This document shows, one piece after another, positions 49,661 through 59,216 of a stretch of 64,000 nt of DNA. The notes under the pieces are model-generated. The model was not told where the DNA came from, did not search any database, and saw nothing but the letters and a program-made list of their open reading frames with translations. The stretch lies in NCBI RefSeq assembly GCF_025947225.1, contig NZ_CP110005.1, positions 992,001-1,056,000 of the forward strand, written 5' to 3'. A program made the position numbers and the translations under genes. How positions within the stretch are numbered: the stretch's first letter is position 1; each line of letters begins with the position of its first letter. The DNA is from Flavobacterium sp. N2270 (GTDB lineage Bacteria > Bacteroidota > Bacteroidia > Flavobacteriales > Flavobacteriaceae).

Positions 49661-52600
49661 TTATTCTGCTTCTCTTCCAAAGAGTTCAAACATTTTGTTG
49701 AAATTATTAAATTTTACTTTCTCTTGATTATAAAATTCTAAATCATCTGAAATTTGCATGATTTCTAGTAAGCCTCTGTATCGTTCTATGTCGGTTACAA
49801 TGTCTACAGCCATGCTTCTTTGTTCACTTGATTTTAATCCGCTAAAATAAGTTAGTTCTTCTTGATACTTTACTATCAATTGTTTTAAGATAGCTCTTGC
49901 TTTGTCTTTTTTGCCAATTTCATAGTAACCTTGTGCAAAAGGTTCAACAAGTGTATAATATTCAAAATATTCAATTGGCATTTTAGTCATTGCTAGTTCA
50001 ATTACTTTTTCAGCTTTATCGTTTTTGCCTTCATTTATTAATGTTTCCATTAAACGAGCTAGATTAGTTCTATAAGTGATTCCGTTTTTACGTGTTTCAG
50101 GGTCGTGATACATATCTGGATTACCACTATTTCCCCAATCCCATTTCATGACAATGTTGTACATTTTATCAGAATCTAAATATCCCATTTCTAACGGATT
50201 AGGACCTTCTTTTCCGGTTGAAGTTTTAACCGGAACTAATTTGTAACACATTCCGTCTAATTGAAGATAATCTTTCATCCATAAATAATCGTCTTCGCCA
50301 AAACTTCCTCCTGTAAAATAAATAGGTCTTTTCCAGTTGTTTTCGTTTACAATATCCAACATCATTAAACGGTTTTTATATAGTGCTTCACCTTTAATTG
50401 TAAATTGAATAGCAGGAACAATTGAATCATAAAATTTAGGAGAAACCACTTTGTTTTTAATAATTTCTTCTTTATTAATTGGAATAATTATTTTGTTTGA
50501 AGGGTAATAGTTTACAAACTGGCCACTTCTTAGCTCAACTTTTGCTCTGTCGTCTTCTAATGAGGTAAATTTTATTAAATCACTTAATAAAATAGAATCT
50601 TTAGTTTTTTCGATTAAGAAACTATAATCTCTGTTACTTCCTCGGTATAAATTTCTGTCAAAAGAAGAGGGAATAGGTTCAGAATCATAAGCTTTTCGCT
50701 TCATTTGGTCAATATACCAGTCAGTCATGAATAAGCTAGTGTTTACAATTCTAATATCGGTTCTATAGCCTTCGATTTCTTGTGCATACCAAAGTGGGAA
50801 TGTGTCATTATCTCCAATTGTAAATAATATGGCATTAGGTTCGCAAGAATCCAAATACGCTTTAGCCATAGCTAACGCAGTATGTTTTCCTGAACGATTA
50901 TGATCGTCCCAGTTTTCTTTAGCCATTAAAACTGGCGTAGTAAGTAAAGTTACTGCTAATGTTACAGGGATGGCAATATTAGGTTTAATGTATTTTTTTA
51001 TTCCTTCATAAATTGCAAAAACACCAACGCCAATCCACATGGCAAAAACATAAAATGAGCCAACCAGAGCGTAGTCTCTTTCTCTTGGCTCAAAAGGTCT
51101 TTCGTTTAAGTATATTTTTAAAGCTAATCCAGTAAATAAGAAAAGAGCAAGTAGAACATAAAAACTTTTGATATCTTTTTTAGCATGATATATAATTCCA
51201 ATAACACCTAAAATAAAAGGTAAAAAGAAGTAAGTGTTTCTTCCTCTATTGTTTGTCATGTCAGTTGTTAGGTTTGTCTGAGATCCTAAACGTATTTCAT
51301 CTAAAAATGGAATACCACTTAACCAGTTTCCGTTTAAATTATCATATTTCCCTTGAATATCATTTTGTCTTCCAACAAAATTCCACATTAAGTATCTCCA
51401 ATACATGTAGCCAAATTGATACTCAAACATAAATTTCATGTTGCTAATAAATGTTGGTTTTTCAATGATTAAATATTCTCCATAAGTTTTAAGAAACTTG
51501 TCATAATCTTCCATATCAACTCGGCCAGTTTGATAAGCTGCCCTAAAATCAGATACCAATTGAATTAGCTGACTTTCTTCTGCATATTCAGGGTTAACCC
51601 TAAATTCTAAAGGCTCAGTAAAGGTCATGTAGTTTTCGTTATGATCTGAACTCCACATTCTTGGTAAGAATGCTTTGTGATTATCATCAGTATTTTGTTC
51701 TGAGTTTTTATAATTATTTGTAATTATATACTTTCCAGTTGAGTAATCTCTTTCGTAATTTGGCTTCCCGTCTTTATAAGGGTTGTCTTCATCTAAACCA
51801 GAATAGGTGTCTGAAAATTGCGGTCCATAAAATAAATGTTGCTCTCCGTATTGTTCACGATTGTAGTAAGCTAATACTTCAGCCGCATCAGAAGGTTTAT
51901 TTTCATTAATTACAACTTCAGCATTTGCTCTTACAGGAAGCATTATCCAAGTAGAAAACCCTATTAAGATAAATAATGTACAAAGTATTAATGTGTTGTA
52001 AAAAACAAGTTCTTTTTTTCGAGTATAGTTTAGTCCAAAATAAAAAAAAGAAACAATAAGTAAAAAAGCGAATATTGTTCCCGAGTTAAATGGTAATCCA
52101 AGACTATTTACCATGAAAATTTCTGTTTTCCCAAAGAATGCAAGTGTGTATGGAAGCAATAATTTAAAAATAAATAATAAAATTGCTACAATGATAATGT
52201 TTGCAATAACAAAACTTTTTATACTTATATTTTTATATTTTTTAAAAAAGTATAAGAATCCAATTGCGGGAATGGTTAATAGAGCCATAAAATGAACTCC
52301 AAAAGAAAGTCCTATTACTAACGAAATTAATAAAAGCCATTTGTTTCCTTTTTCGTTATCTAGATCTTGCTCCCATCTTAATCCAAGCCAAAATAATAAC
52401 GCAATGAATAATGAAGCCATTGCGTAAACTTCAGCCTCAACAGCATTAAACCAAAAACTATCTGAGAAAGTATAAGCTAATGAACCTATAAAAGCACTTC
52501 CTAAAATCATTATTTGAGTGTTTTTGTTGTTATTTTCACTTTTAAATATAAAATTTTTAAATAAAAGTGTTAATGACCAAAACATAAACAAGATAGTAAA

Positions 52601-52867
52601 CGCACTAGAAAAAACCGACATCATGTTTACCATTAAGGCAATTTTACTTGCGCTTGTAGCAAACATTGCAAAGAATGCTCCTAGCATTTGAAATAAAGGA
52701 GCTCCTGGTGGATGTCCTACTTCTAGTTTTGCTGAAGTTGCGATGTATTCTCCACAATCCCAGAAACTTAGAGAGGGTTCTACAGTTAAAGAATAAGTGA
52801 TTAAAGCAATGGAAAAAGTTGCCCATCCTAGTATAGTGTTCCACTTTTTGAAATTAAATGATGCCAT
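49661..52867 (-). CDS. DUF2723 family integral membrane glycosyltransferase (GT117 type)
   Basis: This 1068-residue protein begins SPFWDCGEYIATSAKLEVGHPPGAPL-like (LSFWDCGEYIATSAKLEVGH), the DUF2723 signature, and has about twelve membrane helices in the first 620 residues. A periplasmic C-terminal domain follows with helical TPR-like repeats near the end (IEYFEYYTLVEPFAQGYYEIGKKDKARAILKQL). The family (GT117) is related to the O-mannosyltransferase TMEM260, and in Bacteroidota it is a candidate for protein glycosylation. Donor and target are not known here. It is upstream of the deacetylase but a terminator separates them. Confidence 0.86.
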   Translation of the reverse strand: MASFNFKKWNTILGWATFSIALITYSLTVEPSLSFWDCGEYIATSAKLEVGHPPGAPLFQMLGAFFAMFATSASKIALMVNMMSVFSSAFTILFMFWSLTLLFKNFIFKSENNNKNTQIMILGSAFIGSLAYTFSDSFWFNAVEAEVYAMASLFIALLFWLGLRWEQDLDNEKGNKWLLLISLVIGLSFGVHFMALLTIPAIGFLYFFKKYKNISIKSFVIANIIIVAILLFIFKLLLPYTLAFFGKTEIFMVNSLGLPFNSGTIFAFLLIVSFFYFGLNYTRKKELVFYNTLILCTLFILIGFSTWIMLPVRANAEVVINENKPSDAAEVLAYYNREQYGEQHLFYGPQFSDTYSGLDEDNPYKDGKPNYERDYSTGKYIITNNYKNSEQNTDDNHKAFLPRMWSSDHNENYMTFTEPLEFRVNPEYAEESQLIQLVSDFRAAYQTGRVDMEDYDKFLKTYGEYLIIEKPTFISNMKFMFEYQFGYMYWRYLMWNFVGRQNDIQGKYDNLNGNWLSGIPFLDEIRLGSQTNLTTDMTNNRGRNTYFFLPFILGVIGIIYHAKKDIKSFYVLLALFLFTGLALKIYLNERPFEPRERDYALVGSFYVFAMWIGVGVFAIYEGIKKYIKPNIAIPVTLAVTLLTTPVLMAKENWDDHNRSGKHTALAMAKAYLDSCEPNAILFTIGDNDTFPLWYAQEIEGYRTDIRIVNTSLFMTDWYIDQMKRKAYDSEPIPSSFDRNLYRGSNRDYSFLIEKTKDSILLSDLIKFTSLEDDRAKVELRSGQFVNYYPSNKIIIPINKEEIIKNKVVSPKFYDSIVPAIQFTIKGEALYKNRLMMLDIVNENNWKRPIYFTGGSFGEDDYLWMKDYLQLDGMCYKLVPVKTSTGKEGPNPLEMGYLDSDKMYNIVMKWDWGNSGNPDMYHDPETRKNGITYRTNLARLMETLINEGKNDKAEKVIELAMTKMPIEYFEYYTLVEPFAQGYYEIGKKDKARAILKQLIVKYQEELTYFSGLKSSEQRSMAVDIVTDIERYRGLLEIMQISDDLEFYNQEKVKFNNFNKMFELFGREAE

Positions 52868-52972
52868 AAAACATTAGTTTTTTATAGAATTTTGCATTTT
52901 GAATTACAAAGAAACTATTTTTTTACTTATAGTAACGGATAATATTATTTTTTAATATTTTTTTTAGAAAAA

Positions 52973-53003
52973 TTTGCAGAATAAAAAATATGTTTTACAT
53001 TTG
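52973..53003 (+). promoter_or_regulatory. Promoter of tRNA-Gln
   Basis: TTTG at 52973-52976, 19 bases, then TACATTTG at 52996-53003. CACTCGCAATC follows, as at tRNA-Asp copy 1. Confidence 0.7.
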
Positions 53004-53032
53004 CACTCGCAATCGAAAAGGTTGTTTGGTAT

Positions 53033-53103
53033 TGGCCCATGGTGTAATGGTAACACTCCGGTTTTTGGTATCGTCATTCAAGGTTCGAGTCCTTGTGGGC
53101 CAA
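53033..53103 (+). tRNA. tRNA-Gln (TTG)
   Basis: This 71-base cloverleaf has acceptor arms TGGCCCA and TGGGCCA (U1-A72, as in tRNA-Gln), D-arm GTGT/ACAC, anticodon loop TTTTGGT with anticodon TTG, T-arm CAAGG-TTCGAGT-CCTTG and discriminator A. CCA is not encoded. The anticodon stem CCGGT/ATCGT has a C27-U43 mismatch and a G30-U40 wobble. A terminator follows at 53111. Confidence 0.95.
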
Positions 53104-53110
53104 CAAAAAA

Positions 53111-53138
53111 AGTCCTGCTTTTAGCAGGACTTTTTTAT
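53111..53138 (+). terminator. Terminator after tRNA-Gln
   Basis: Stem AGTCCTGCT (53111-53119) and AGCAGGACT (53123-53131), then a T-run. It also lies downstream of the convergent universal stress gene. Confidence 0.85.
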
Positions 53139-53153
53139 TTAGACAATTTTAAG

Positions 53154-53978
53154 TTATATTTTAAAAGTTATAACAGGTCTTTTTGCGTGATTTACCAAGT
53201 CTTCACTGATGCTTCCGTTAAAGAAGTGAGAGATTCCTTTTCTACCGTGTGTACACATTCCTATAAGGTCTGCATCAATGCTCTTTGCAAAATGTAAAAT
53301 TCCTTTTTCTACATTGATATCGTTGTAAATATGCGTTGTTACATTTTTAGCTGAAGTTTTATTAACAAAATCTTCCATAATTTTCTCTGCAACCCTTGTT
53401 GATTTAAAGTTGTTAGGAGTGTTTATGTTGGCTAAATGAAGTTTAGAATTGAATTTTTCAGCAAAAGCAGCTACTTTTTCAAAAGGTTTTATTGTTTCTT
53501 CTGAGAAATCAGAAGCGAATACAAATTTTTCAGCACTAAAATTAGGCTCCTCTTTTTTAATTACTAATACAGGTACATTAGAATTTCTAACTACTTTTTC
53601 TGTATTAGATCCTATAAACATTTCTTGAAACCCTCTTGCTCCATGTGATCCCATTACGATTAAATCTACTTCGTGACTTTCTCCGTTTTTGATAATTCCA
53701 TCAAAAGCCATTTCAAATTGTATTATTTTTGTAACTTTTAGTCCTTCTAGGTAATCTGCTTGCATTGCCTCGTCCATTCTTCTAATAGCTGCGTTTTTAA
53801 ATAGCATCAATTCGGGAATTTCATGTGAACTAGAAACTGCGTCGTTACCTGCGTTTGGTAATTCAAGCATGTGTAATAAGAAGATTTCCCCGTTATTTTT
53901 TTTAGCTATTTGAGCGGCTACTTTTAAAGCGTATTCAGCATGTTTTGAAAAGTCGATTGGTACTAAAATTTTTTTCAT
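53154..53978 (-). CDS. Universal stress protein, tandem two-domain form
   Basis: This 274-residue cytoplasmic protein has two Usp domains. The first includes ILVPIDFSKHAEYAL, VIMGSHGARGF and GSNTEKVVRNSNVPVLV; the second has KFVFASDFSEETI, LIGMCTHGRKG and GSISEDLVNHAKRPVITF. The G(x)2G(x)9G(S/T)-type ATP-binding pattern is present in the first domain and recognisable in the second. Such proteins are stress-induced in many bacteria. It stands alone. Confidence 0.9.
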   Translation of the reverse strand: MKKILVPIDFSKHAEYALKVAAQIAKKNNGEIFLLHMLELPNAGNDAVSSSHEIPELMLFKNAAIRRMDEAMQADYLEGLKVTKIIQFEMAFDGIIKNGESHEVDLIVMGSHGARGFQEMFIGSNTEKVVRNSNVPVLVIKKEEPNFSAEKFVFASDFSEETIKPFEKVAAFAEKFNSKLHLANINTPNNFKSTRVAEKIMEDFVNKTSAKNVTTHIYNDINVEKGILHFAKSIDADLIGMCTHGRKGISHFFNGSISEDLVNHAKRPVITFKI

Positions 53979-54079
53979 AAATAGTTATTTGTAGTAAGGT
54001 TATACTTAAATTAATGATATCAATAAAGGTACGACTTAAATCTTACATAGACAATTTTTTTTATTTCAAAAATATTATT

Positions 54080-54142
54080 TATATTTGCGCAAATTATTTG
54101 TTACTTAATTAACAATGAGGCACGCACTGCGTGCCTCTTTTT
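54080..54142 (+). promoter_or_regulatory. rimP-nusA-infB promoter -7 box and leader terminator-like hairpin
   Basis: TATATTTG at 54080-54087 is the -7 box. The leader contains GAGGCACGC (54117-54125) pairing with GCGTGCCTC (54129-54137) through a 3-base loop, followed by five T residues, and ends 12 bases before the rimP ATG. Because it has the form of a complete intrinsic terminator, it probably attenuates the operon; NusA, encoded in the operon, would be the natural regulator. Confidence 0.65.
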
Positions 54143-54149
54143 ATAAAAT

Positions 54150-54617
54150 ATGGCGTTTACAGATAAAGTAAATCAGTTGGTTGAAAAAGTTTTAGAATCT
54201 AAACAAGATTTGTTTTTAATTGATTTTAAAGTTGATAGTTCTAATAAAATTTTTATTATCTTAGATGGTGATAATGGAGTTAACTTGCAAGATTGTATTG
54301 AGGTTAGTAGGGCTGTTGAGGCTGAATTAGATAGAGAGGAACAAGATTTTTCATTGGAAGTGGCTTCAGCAGGGGTTTCTAGTCCTTTGAAATTGGTAAG
54401 ACAGTATAAAAAGAACTTGAATAGAGTTTTAAAAGTAAAGAAAACGGATAATGAAGTTATTGAAGCTCAGTTAACAGCTGTGTCAGATGAAAATATTACT
54501 CTTGAATGGAAAGCAAGAGAGCCTAAGAAAGTAGGAAAAGGAAAAGAAACTGTAGAAAAGAAAGTTCAACTTTCATACAGTGAAATTAAAGAAGCAACAG
54601 TTATAATATCATTTTAA
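54150..54617 (+). CDS. rimP: Ribosome maturation factor RimP
   Basis: This 155-residue protein has the two RimP domains, with [33 protein letters not shown] sequence near residue 30 and the [15 protein letters not shown] motif near 70. RimP aids 30S assembly and 16S maturation. The C-terminal half is an SH3-like domain with a Lys-rich stretch. It opens the rimP-nusA-infB operon, with nusA 13 bases downstream. Confidence 0.93.
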   Translation: MAFTDKVNQLVEKVLESKQDLFLIDFKVDSSNKIFIILDGDNGVNLQDCIEVSRAVEAELDREEQDFSLEVASAGVSSPLKLVRQYKKNLNRVLKVKKTDNEVIEAQLTAVSDENITLEWKAREPKKVGKGKETVEKKVQLSYSEIKEATVIISF

Positions 54618-54630
54618 ATAAAGAATTAAC

Positions 54631-55869
54631 ATGGAGAATATTGCATTAATTGATTCGTTTTCAGAATTTAAAGACGATAAACTCATTGATAGAGTTACCT
54701 TAATGGCGATTTTAGAGGATGTTTTTAGAAATGCACTAAAAAAGAAATACGGTTCAGATGATAATTTTGATATTATTATCAATCCAGATAAAGGAGATAT
54801 GGAGATTTGGAGAAACAGAACTGTTGTTGAAGATGGTGAAGTGGAAGATTCAAATTCAGAAATATCTTTATCTGAAGCAAGAAGAATAGAGCCTGATTTT
54901 GAAGTTGGAGAAGAGGTTTCTGAAGAAGTAAAGTTAATTCAATTAGGAAGAAGAGCTATTTTGGCTTTACGTCAAAACTTAATTTCTAAAATTCATGAAC
55001 ACGACAATACAAATCTTTACAAACAATTTAAAGATTTAATAGGAGATATTTATACAGCAGAAGTTCATCACGTTCGCCCAAAAGCTGTAATTTTGATGGA
55101 TGATGATGGTAATGAAATTGTTTTACCAAAAGAAAAACAAATTCCAAGTGATTACTTCAAAAAAGGAGATAACGTAAGAGGTATTATTGAAAATGTTGAG
55201 TTAAAAGGGAATAAACCTCAAATAATTATGTCAAGAACATCGCCAGATTTCTTAGAAAAATTATTTGAACAAGAAATTCCTGAAGTTTTCGACGGATTAA
55301 TTACGGTTAAAAAAGTAGTTCGTATTCCAGGAGAAAAAGCAAAAGTTGCTGTAGATTCTTATGATGATAGAATTGACCCTGTTGGAGCTTGTGTAGGAAT
55401 GAAAGGATCTCGTATTCATGGAATTGTTCGCGAATTAGGTAATGAAAATATTGATGTAATTAATTACACTTCAAATATTCAATTGTTTATTACAAGAGCT
55501 TTAAGTCCTGCTAAAGTATCTTCAGTTAAAATTGACGAAGAGAAAAAAACTGCTGAAGTTTTCTTAAAAGTAGAAGAAGTTTCTAAAGCAATTGGTAGAG
55601 GTGGGCATAATATCAAACTAGCTTGCTTAATAACTGGTTACGAATTAGACGTTATTAGAGAAGGAGTAGTTGAAGAAGAAGATGTTGAGTTAAGAGAATT
55701 CTCAGATGAAATCGAAGGATGGATTATTGATGAATTTGAAAAAATAGGTTTAGATACTGCGAAAAGCGTATTAAACCAAGATGTTGTAGACTTAGTGAGA
55801 AGAACAGATTTAGAAGAGGAAACTATTTTAGATGTCGTAAGAATATTAAAAGAAGAATTAGAAGATTAA
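54631..55869 (+). CDS. nusA: Transcription termination/antitermination factor NusA
   Basis: This 412-residue protein has the NusA domains in order: the N-terminal RNA polymerase-binding domain (LIDSFSEFKDDKLIDRVTLM), S1 near residue 140, KH1 with DPVGACVGMKGSRIHGIVRELGNE, and KH2 with AIGRGGHNIKLACLITGYEL. The C-terminal acidic-repeat domains of E. coli NusA are missing, as is usual outside proteobacteria. It modulates pausing and termination. It is the middle gene of the operon. Confidence 0.96.
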   Translation: MENIALIDSFSEFKDDKLIDRVTLMAILEDVFRNALKKKYGSDDNFDIIINPDKGDMEIWRNRTVVEDGEVEDSNSEISLSEARRIEPDFEVGEEVSEEVKLIQLGRRAILALRQNLISKIHEHDNTNLYKQFKDLIGDIYTAEVHHVRPKAVILMDDDGNEIVLPKEKQIPSDYFKKGDNVRGIIENVELKGNKPQIIMSRTSPDFLEKLFEQEIPEVFDGLITVKKVVRIPGEKAKVAVDSYDDRIDPVGACVGMKGSRIHGIVRELGNENIDVINYTSNIQLFITRALSPAKVSSVKIDEEKKTAEVFLKVEEVSKAIGRGGHNIKLACLITGYELDVIREGVVEEEDVELREFSDEIEGWIIDEFEKIGLDTAKSVLNQDVVDLVRRTDLEEETILDVVRILKEELED

Positions 55870-55934
55870 TTTTAAATTTACTATTCCCAAAAGCTAAACA
55901 ACATAAATACACAAAAGAATTATAAAAAGATTAT

Positions 55935-58700
55935 ATGTCTGACAATAGAGTAATAAGAATCAACAAAGTTTTAAGAGAGTTAAATATTTCTCTTGATAGA
56001 GCTGTGGACTTTTTAAAAGAAAAGAATCATGAAATTGAATCTAGTCCTAATGCTAAAATATCTCAAGAAGAATATAACGTCTTATGCAATCAATTTTCAG
56101 CCGATAAAGGTAAAAAAGTTGCATCTCTTGAAGTAAGTGAAGAAAAGAAAAAGGAAAAGGAGGCACTTAAAAAAGAGTTAGAAAAAGAACAAGAGTTGAA
56201 GCGTCAGCAAGAAGCAGAAGCGGAAAGACAACGTCAAGAAGTTATTAAAGCTAAAGCTGTTGTTGAAGCACCAAAACCTGTTGGGAAAATTGACCTTAAC
56301 CCTAAAAAAGTTGAAGTTAAAAAGCAAGAAAAAACTGTTGAATCTACTCCAGTAGAGTCAGAAAAGGTCGAATCAACTATAGTTGCTGAAGCTCCTAAGA
56401 ATGATAAACCAAATAAACCAAAAGTCGAAATTTCTAAAAAAATAGAGGCTAAAGTAGTTTCAAAAGAAACTCAAGTGACTCCAGCTGAAGCTCCTGAGGA
56501 AGAAAAAATAGCAACTAATTATCAAAAACTTTCAGGAACAACTTTCACTGGGCAAAAAATTGATTTAAGTCAGTTTAATAAGCCTAAAAAGAAGAAAGAA
56601 GAAAATAAAGGAGTTAAAAAAGCTGATGATAAGTCAGCGGCTAATAAAGGAAAACGTAAACGTATTACTAAGCCTGTGCCAGGCGCAAAACCAGGTGGGA
56701 CAAACACTCAAGGCGGCGGAACTAAAAAAACTTTCACTAAAGATAGTAGATTTAGTAAAGGTAAAAAAGTTGTTGTCCAAAAAACTGAACCTACTGAGGA
56801 AGAAGTTAAAAATCAAATTAAAGAGACTCTTGAAAGACTTCAAGGGAAAGGTAAGAAAGGCTCAAAAGCTGCAAAATACCGTAAAGATAAAAGAGATTCT
56901 CACCGTCAACGTGTTGATGATGAATTAGAACAAAAAGATTTAGAAAGTAAAATCTTAAAAGTTACTGAATTTGTAACTGTTGGAGAAATTGCTTCATTAA
57001 TGGATGCGCCTATTACTAAGGTTATTGGAACATGTATGTCTTTAGGAATCATGGTAACCATGAACCAACGTTTAGACGCAGAGACACTTTCAATTGTTGC
57101 AGATGAGTTTGGTTATGAAATTGAATTCATAACTACAGATATTGAAGAAGCAGCTGAAATTGTTGAAGATAAACCAGAAGATTTAGTTCATAGAGCTCCT
57201 ATTGTTACTGTAATGGGTCACGTAGATCACGGTAAAACATCGCTTTTAGATTATATTAGAAATACAAACGTAATTGGAGGCGAATCGGGTGGAATTACCC
57301 AGCATATTGGGGCTTACGGAGTAGAATTAGAAGGTGGTGAAACAATTGCTTTCTTAGATACACCAGGTCACGAAGCATTTACTGCAATGCGTGCGCGTGG
57401 TGCTCAAGTTACTGATATTGCTATTATCGTAGTCGCTGCCGATGATGATATTATGCCTCAAACAAAAGAAGCTATAAGTCACGCTCAAGCTGCAGGTGTT
57501 CCAATGATATTTGCAATTAATAAAGTTGATAAGCAAACTGCGAATCCTGAGAAAATTAAGGAGAAGTTAGCCTCTATGAATTTATTAGTTGAAGATTGGG
57601 GTGGTAAATATCAATCTCATGATATTTCTGCAAAAACCGGACTTGGTGTTAAAGAATTATTAGAAAAAGTATTACTAGAAGCCGAAGTTTTAGAGCTTAA
57701 AGCAAATCCAAATAAAAATGCCATAGGTACTGTTGTAGAAGCGCAATTAGACAAAGGTAGAGGTTATGTAACTACGATATTAGTACAAGCAGGAACGTTA
57801 AAAATTGGTGATTACATGCTGGCTGGTAAAAATCATGGTAAAGTAAAGGCTATGTATGACGAACGTGGTCATAATGTTACAGTTGCAGGTCCGTCAACTC
57901 CAGTATCAATTCTTGGTTTAGATGGAGCACCTACAGCGGGTGATAAGTTTACTGTTTATGATGACGAAAGAGAAGCAAAACAAATTGCAGCTAAACGTAC
58001 TCAATTACAACGTGAACAATCTGTTCGTACACAAAAGCACATTACACTTGCAGAAATTGGTCGTCGTATTGCATTAGGTCAATTTAAAGAATTAAACATT
58101 ATCCTTAAAGGAGATGTGGATGGTTCGGTAGAGGCTTTAGCGGATTCATTTTCTAAATTATCAACAGAAGAAATTCAAATAAATATTATTCATAAAGGAG
58201 TAGGTGCTATTACAGAATCAGATGTATTGTTAGCATCAGCTTCAGATGCAATTATTATTGGATTTAATGTTCGCCCTCAAGGAAATGCAAAACAATTAGC
58301 CGAAAAAGAAGAAATAGATATCCGTAACTATTCTATTATTTATGCAGCTATAGATGATTTAAAAGATGCAATGGAAGGAATGCTTTCTCCAGAGTTAAAA
58401 GAAGAGATTACAGGAACTGCAGAAATTAGAGAATTATTCAAAATTTCTAAAGTGGGTACTATTGCAGGTTGTATGGTTACTGATGGTAAGATTTTAAGAA
58501 ACGGACAAATTCGTTTAATTAGAGAAGGGGTTGTAATATACACTGGAGAATTAGTTGCTTTAAAACGATTTAAAGACGATGTTAAGGAAGTGTCTAAAGG
58601 ATACGATTGTGGTATGCAGATTAAAGGATACAATGATCTTAAAGAACTTGATGTTATTGAATGTTTCCATGAAGTTGAAGTAAAAAAGAAATTAAAATAG
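55935..58700 (+). CDS. infB: Translation initiation factor IF-2
   Basis: This 921-residue GTPase has an N-terminal IF2N domain ([20 protein letters not shown]), a long Lys/Glu/Gln-rich linker to about residue 330, a second IF2N-like part, and the G domain with [11 protein letters not shown] (near 427), [12 protein letters not shown] and SAK motifs. Domains II to IV follow ([36 protein letters not shown]). It delivers initiator tRNA to the 30S subunit. The linker is low-complexity and creates several spurious frames. A terminator follows. Confidence 0.97.
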   Translation: MSDNRVIRINKVLRELNISLDRAVDFLKEKNHEIESSPNAKISQEEYNVLCNQFSADKGKKVASLEVSEEKKKEKEALKKELEKEQELKRQQEAEAERQRQEVIKAKAVVEAPKPVGKIDLNPKKVEVKKQEKTVESTPVESEKVESTIVAEAPKNDKPNKPKVEISKKIEAKVVSKETQVTPAEAPEEEKIATNYQKLSGTTFTGQKIDLSQFNKPKKKKEENKGVKKADDKSAANKGKRKRITKPVPGAKPGGTNTQGGGTKKTFTKDSRFSKGKKVVVQKTEPTEEEVKNQIKETLERLQGKGKKGSKAAKYRKDKRDSHRQRVDDELEQKDLESKILKVTEFVTVGEIASLMDAPITKVIGTCMSLGIMVTMNQRLDAETLSIVADEFGYEIEFITTDIEEAAEIVEDKPEDLVHRAPIVTVMGHVDHGKTSLLDYIRNTNVIGGESGGITQHIGAYGVELEGGETIAFLDTPGHEAFTAMRARGAQVTDIAIIVVAADDDIMPQTKEAISHAQAAGVPMIFAINKVDKQTANPEKIKEKLASMNLLVEDWGGKYQSHDISAKTGLGVKELLEKVLLEAEVLELKANPNKNAIGTVVEAQLDKGRGYVTTILVQAGTLKIGDYMLAGKNHGKVKAMYDERGHNVTVAGPSTPVSILGLDGAPTAGDKFTVYDDEREAKQIAAKRTQLQREQSVRTQKHITLAEIGRRIALGQFKELNIILKGDVDGSVEALADSFSKLSTEEIQINIIHKGVGAITESDVLLASASDAIIIGFNVRPQGNAKQLAEKEEIDIRNYSIIYAAIDDLKDAMEGMLSPELKEEITGTAEIRELFKISKVGTIAGCMVTDGKILRNGQIRLIREGVVIYTGELVALKRFKDDVKEVSKGYDCGMQIKGYNDLKELDVIECFHEVEVKKKLK

Positions 58701-58720
58701 TTTATTTTAAGTCATAGAAA

Positions 58721-58752
58721 AAAAGCCCAAGTTTTTACTTGGGCTTTTTTTT
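58721..58752 (+). terminator. Terminator of rimP-nusA-infB
   Basis: Stem AAGCCCAAGT (58723-58732) and ACTTGGGCTT (58737-58746), then T residues. Confidence 0.85.
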
Positions 58753-58779
58753 ATTATATTTAATGTCTAAATAGTTTCT

Positions 58780-59172
58780 ATGAAAGGATTGTTTTTGTTT
58801 GTAGCTTTCTTTTTCTGCATCTGTTTTCACGCTCAGAATGTAGATTGTTATAGGTTTAAAAATGGAGATTTTTATTACCCTTCAATGCCTGACAAAATTT
58901 CGGTTAGAAATGGAGATGTTCAAGAGAGTTATGTAGGTGAAAAATTAGAAATGATTTGGTCAGTCAAATGGCTTAATGATTGTGAATACGATTTAGTTTG
59001 TATTGAAGTATTAGGGAATTCTTCAGACTTTGAAGTTGGCGAAAGAATTAATGTAGAAATAGTTTCCTCTGTAAAAAACTGTTATTATAGCATGTTGACT
59101 ATTTATAATAAAGAGTATCCAATGGGATATCACTTGCCGGGAGGTCCATTTCCGCTTTGTAAAAAAGAATAA
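58780..59172 (+). CDS. Small secreted cysteine-containing protein, unknown
   Basis: This 130-residue protein has a signal peptide (LFLFVAFFFCICFHAQ). The mature part is beta-rich, with Cys residues in NVDCYRF, NDCEYDLVC, KNCYYS and a final Cys near the C-terminus (FPLCKKE), suggesting disulfides. Conserved-looking blocks are KISVRNGDVQESYVGEKLEMIW and YNKEYPMGYH. I do not recognise a family with a known function. It lies alone between the infB terminator and the TonB receptor terminator. Confidence 0.6.
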   Translation: MKGLFLFVAFFFCICFHAQNVDCYRFKNGDFYYPSMPDKISVRNGDVQESYVGEKLEMIWSVKWLNDCEYDLVCIEVLGNSSDFEVGERINVEIVSSVKNCYYSMLTIYNKEYPMGYHLPGGPFPLCKKE

Positions 59173-59173
59173 A

Positions 59174-59205
59174 AAAACCACTTACTAAATTTAGTAAGTG
59201 GTTTT
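59174..59205. terminator. Bidirectional terminator between convergent genes
   Basis: A perfect palindrome AAAACCACTTACTAAA (59174-59189) with its reverse complement (59190-59205), flanked by A- and T-runs. It serves both the 58780 gene and the minus-strand receptor gene at 59217. Confidence 0.85.
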
Positions 59206-59216
59206 ATATTTATTAT

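Noticed and set aside
56626..56928. Lys/Leu-rich open frame in the infB linker
   Set aside because: It is produced by low-complexity codons in another frame of infB.
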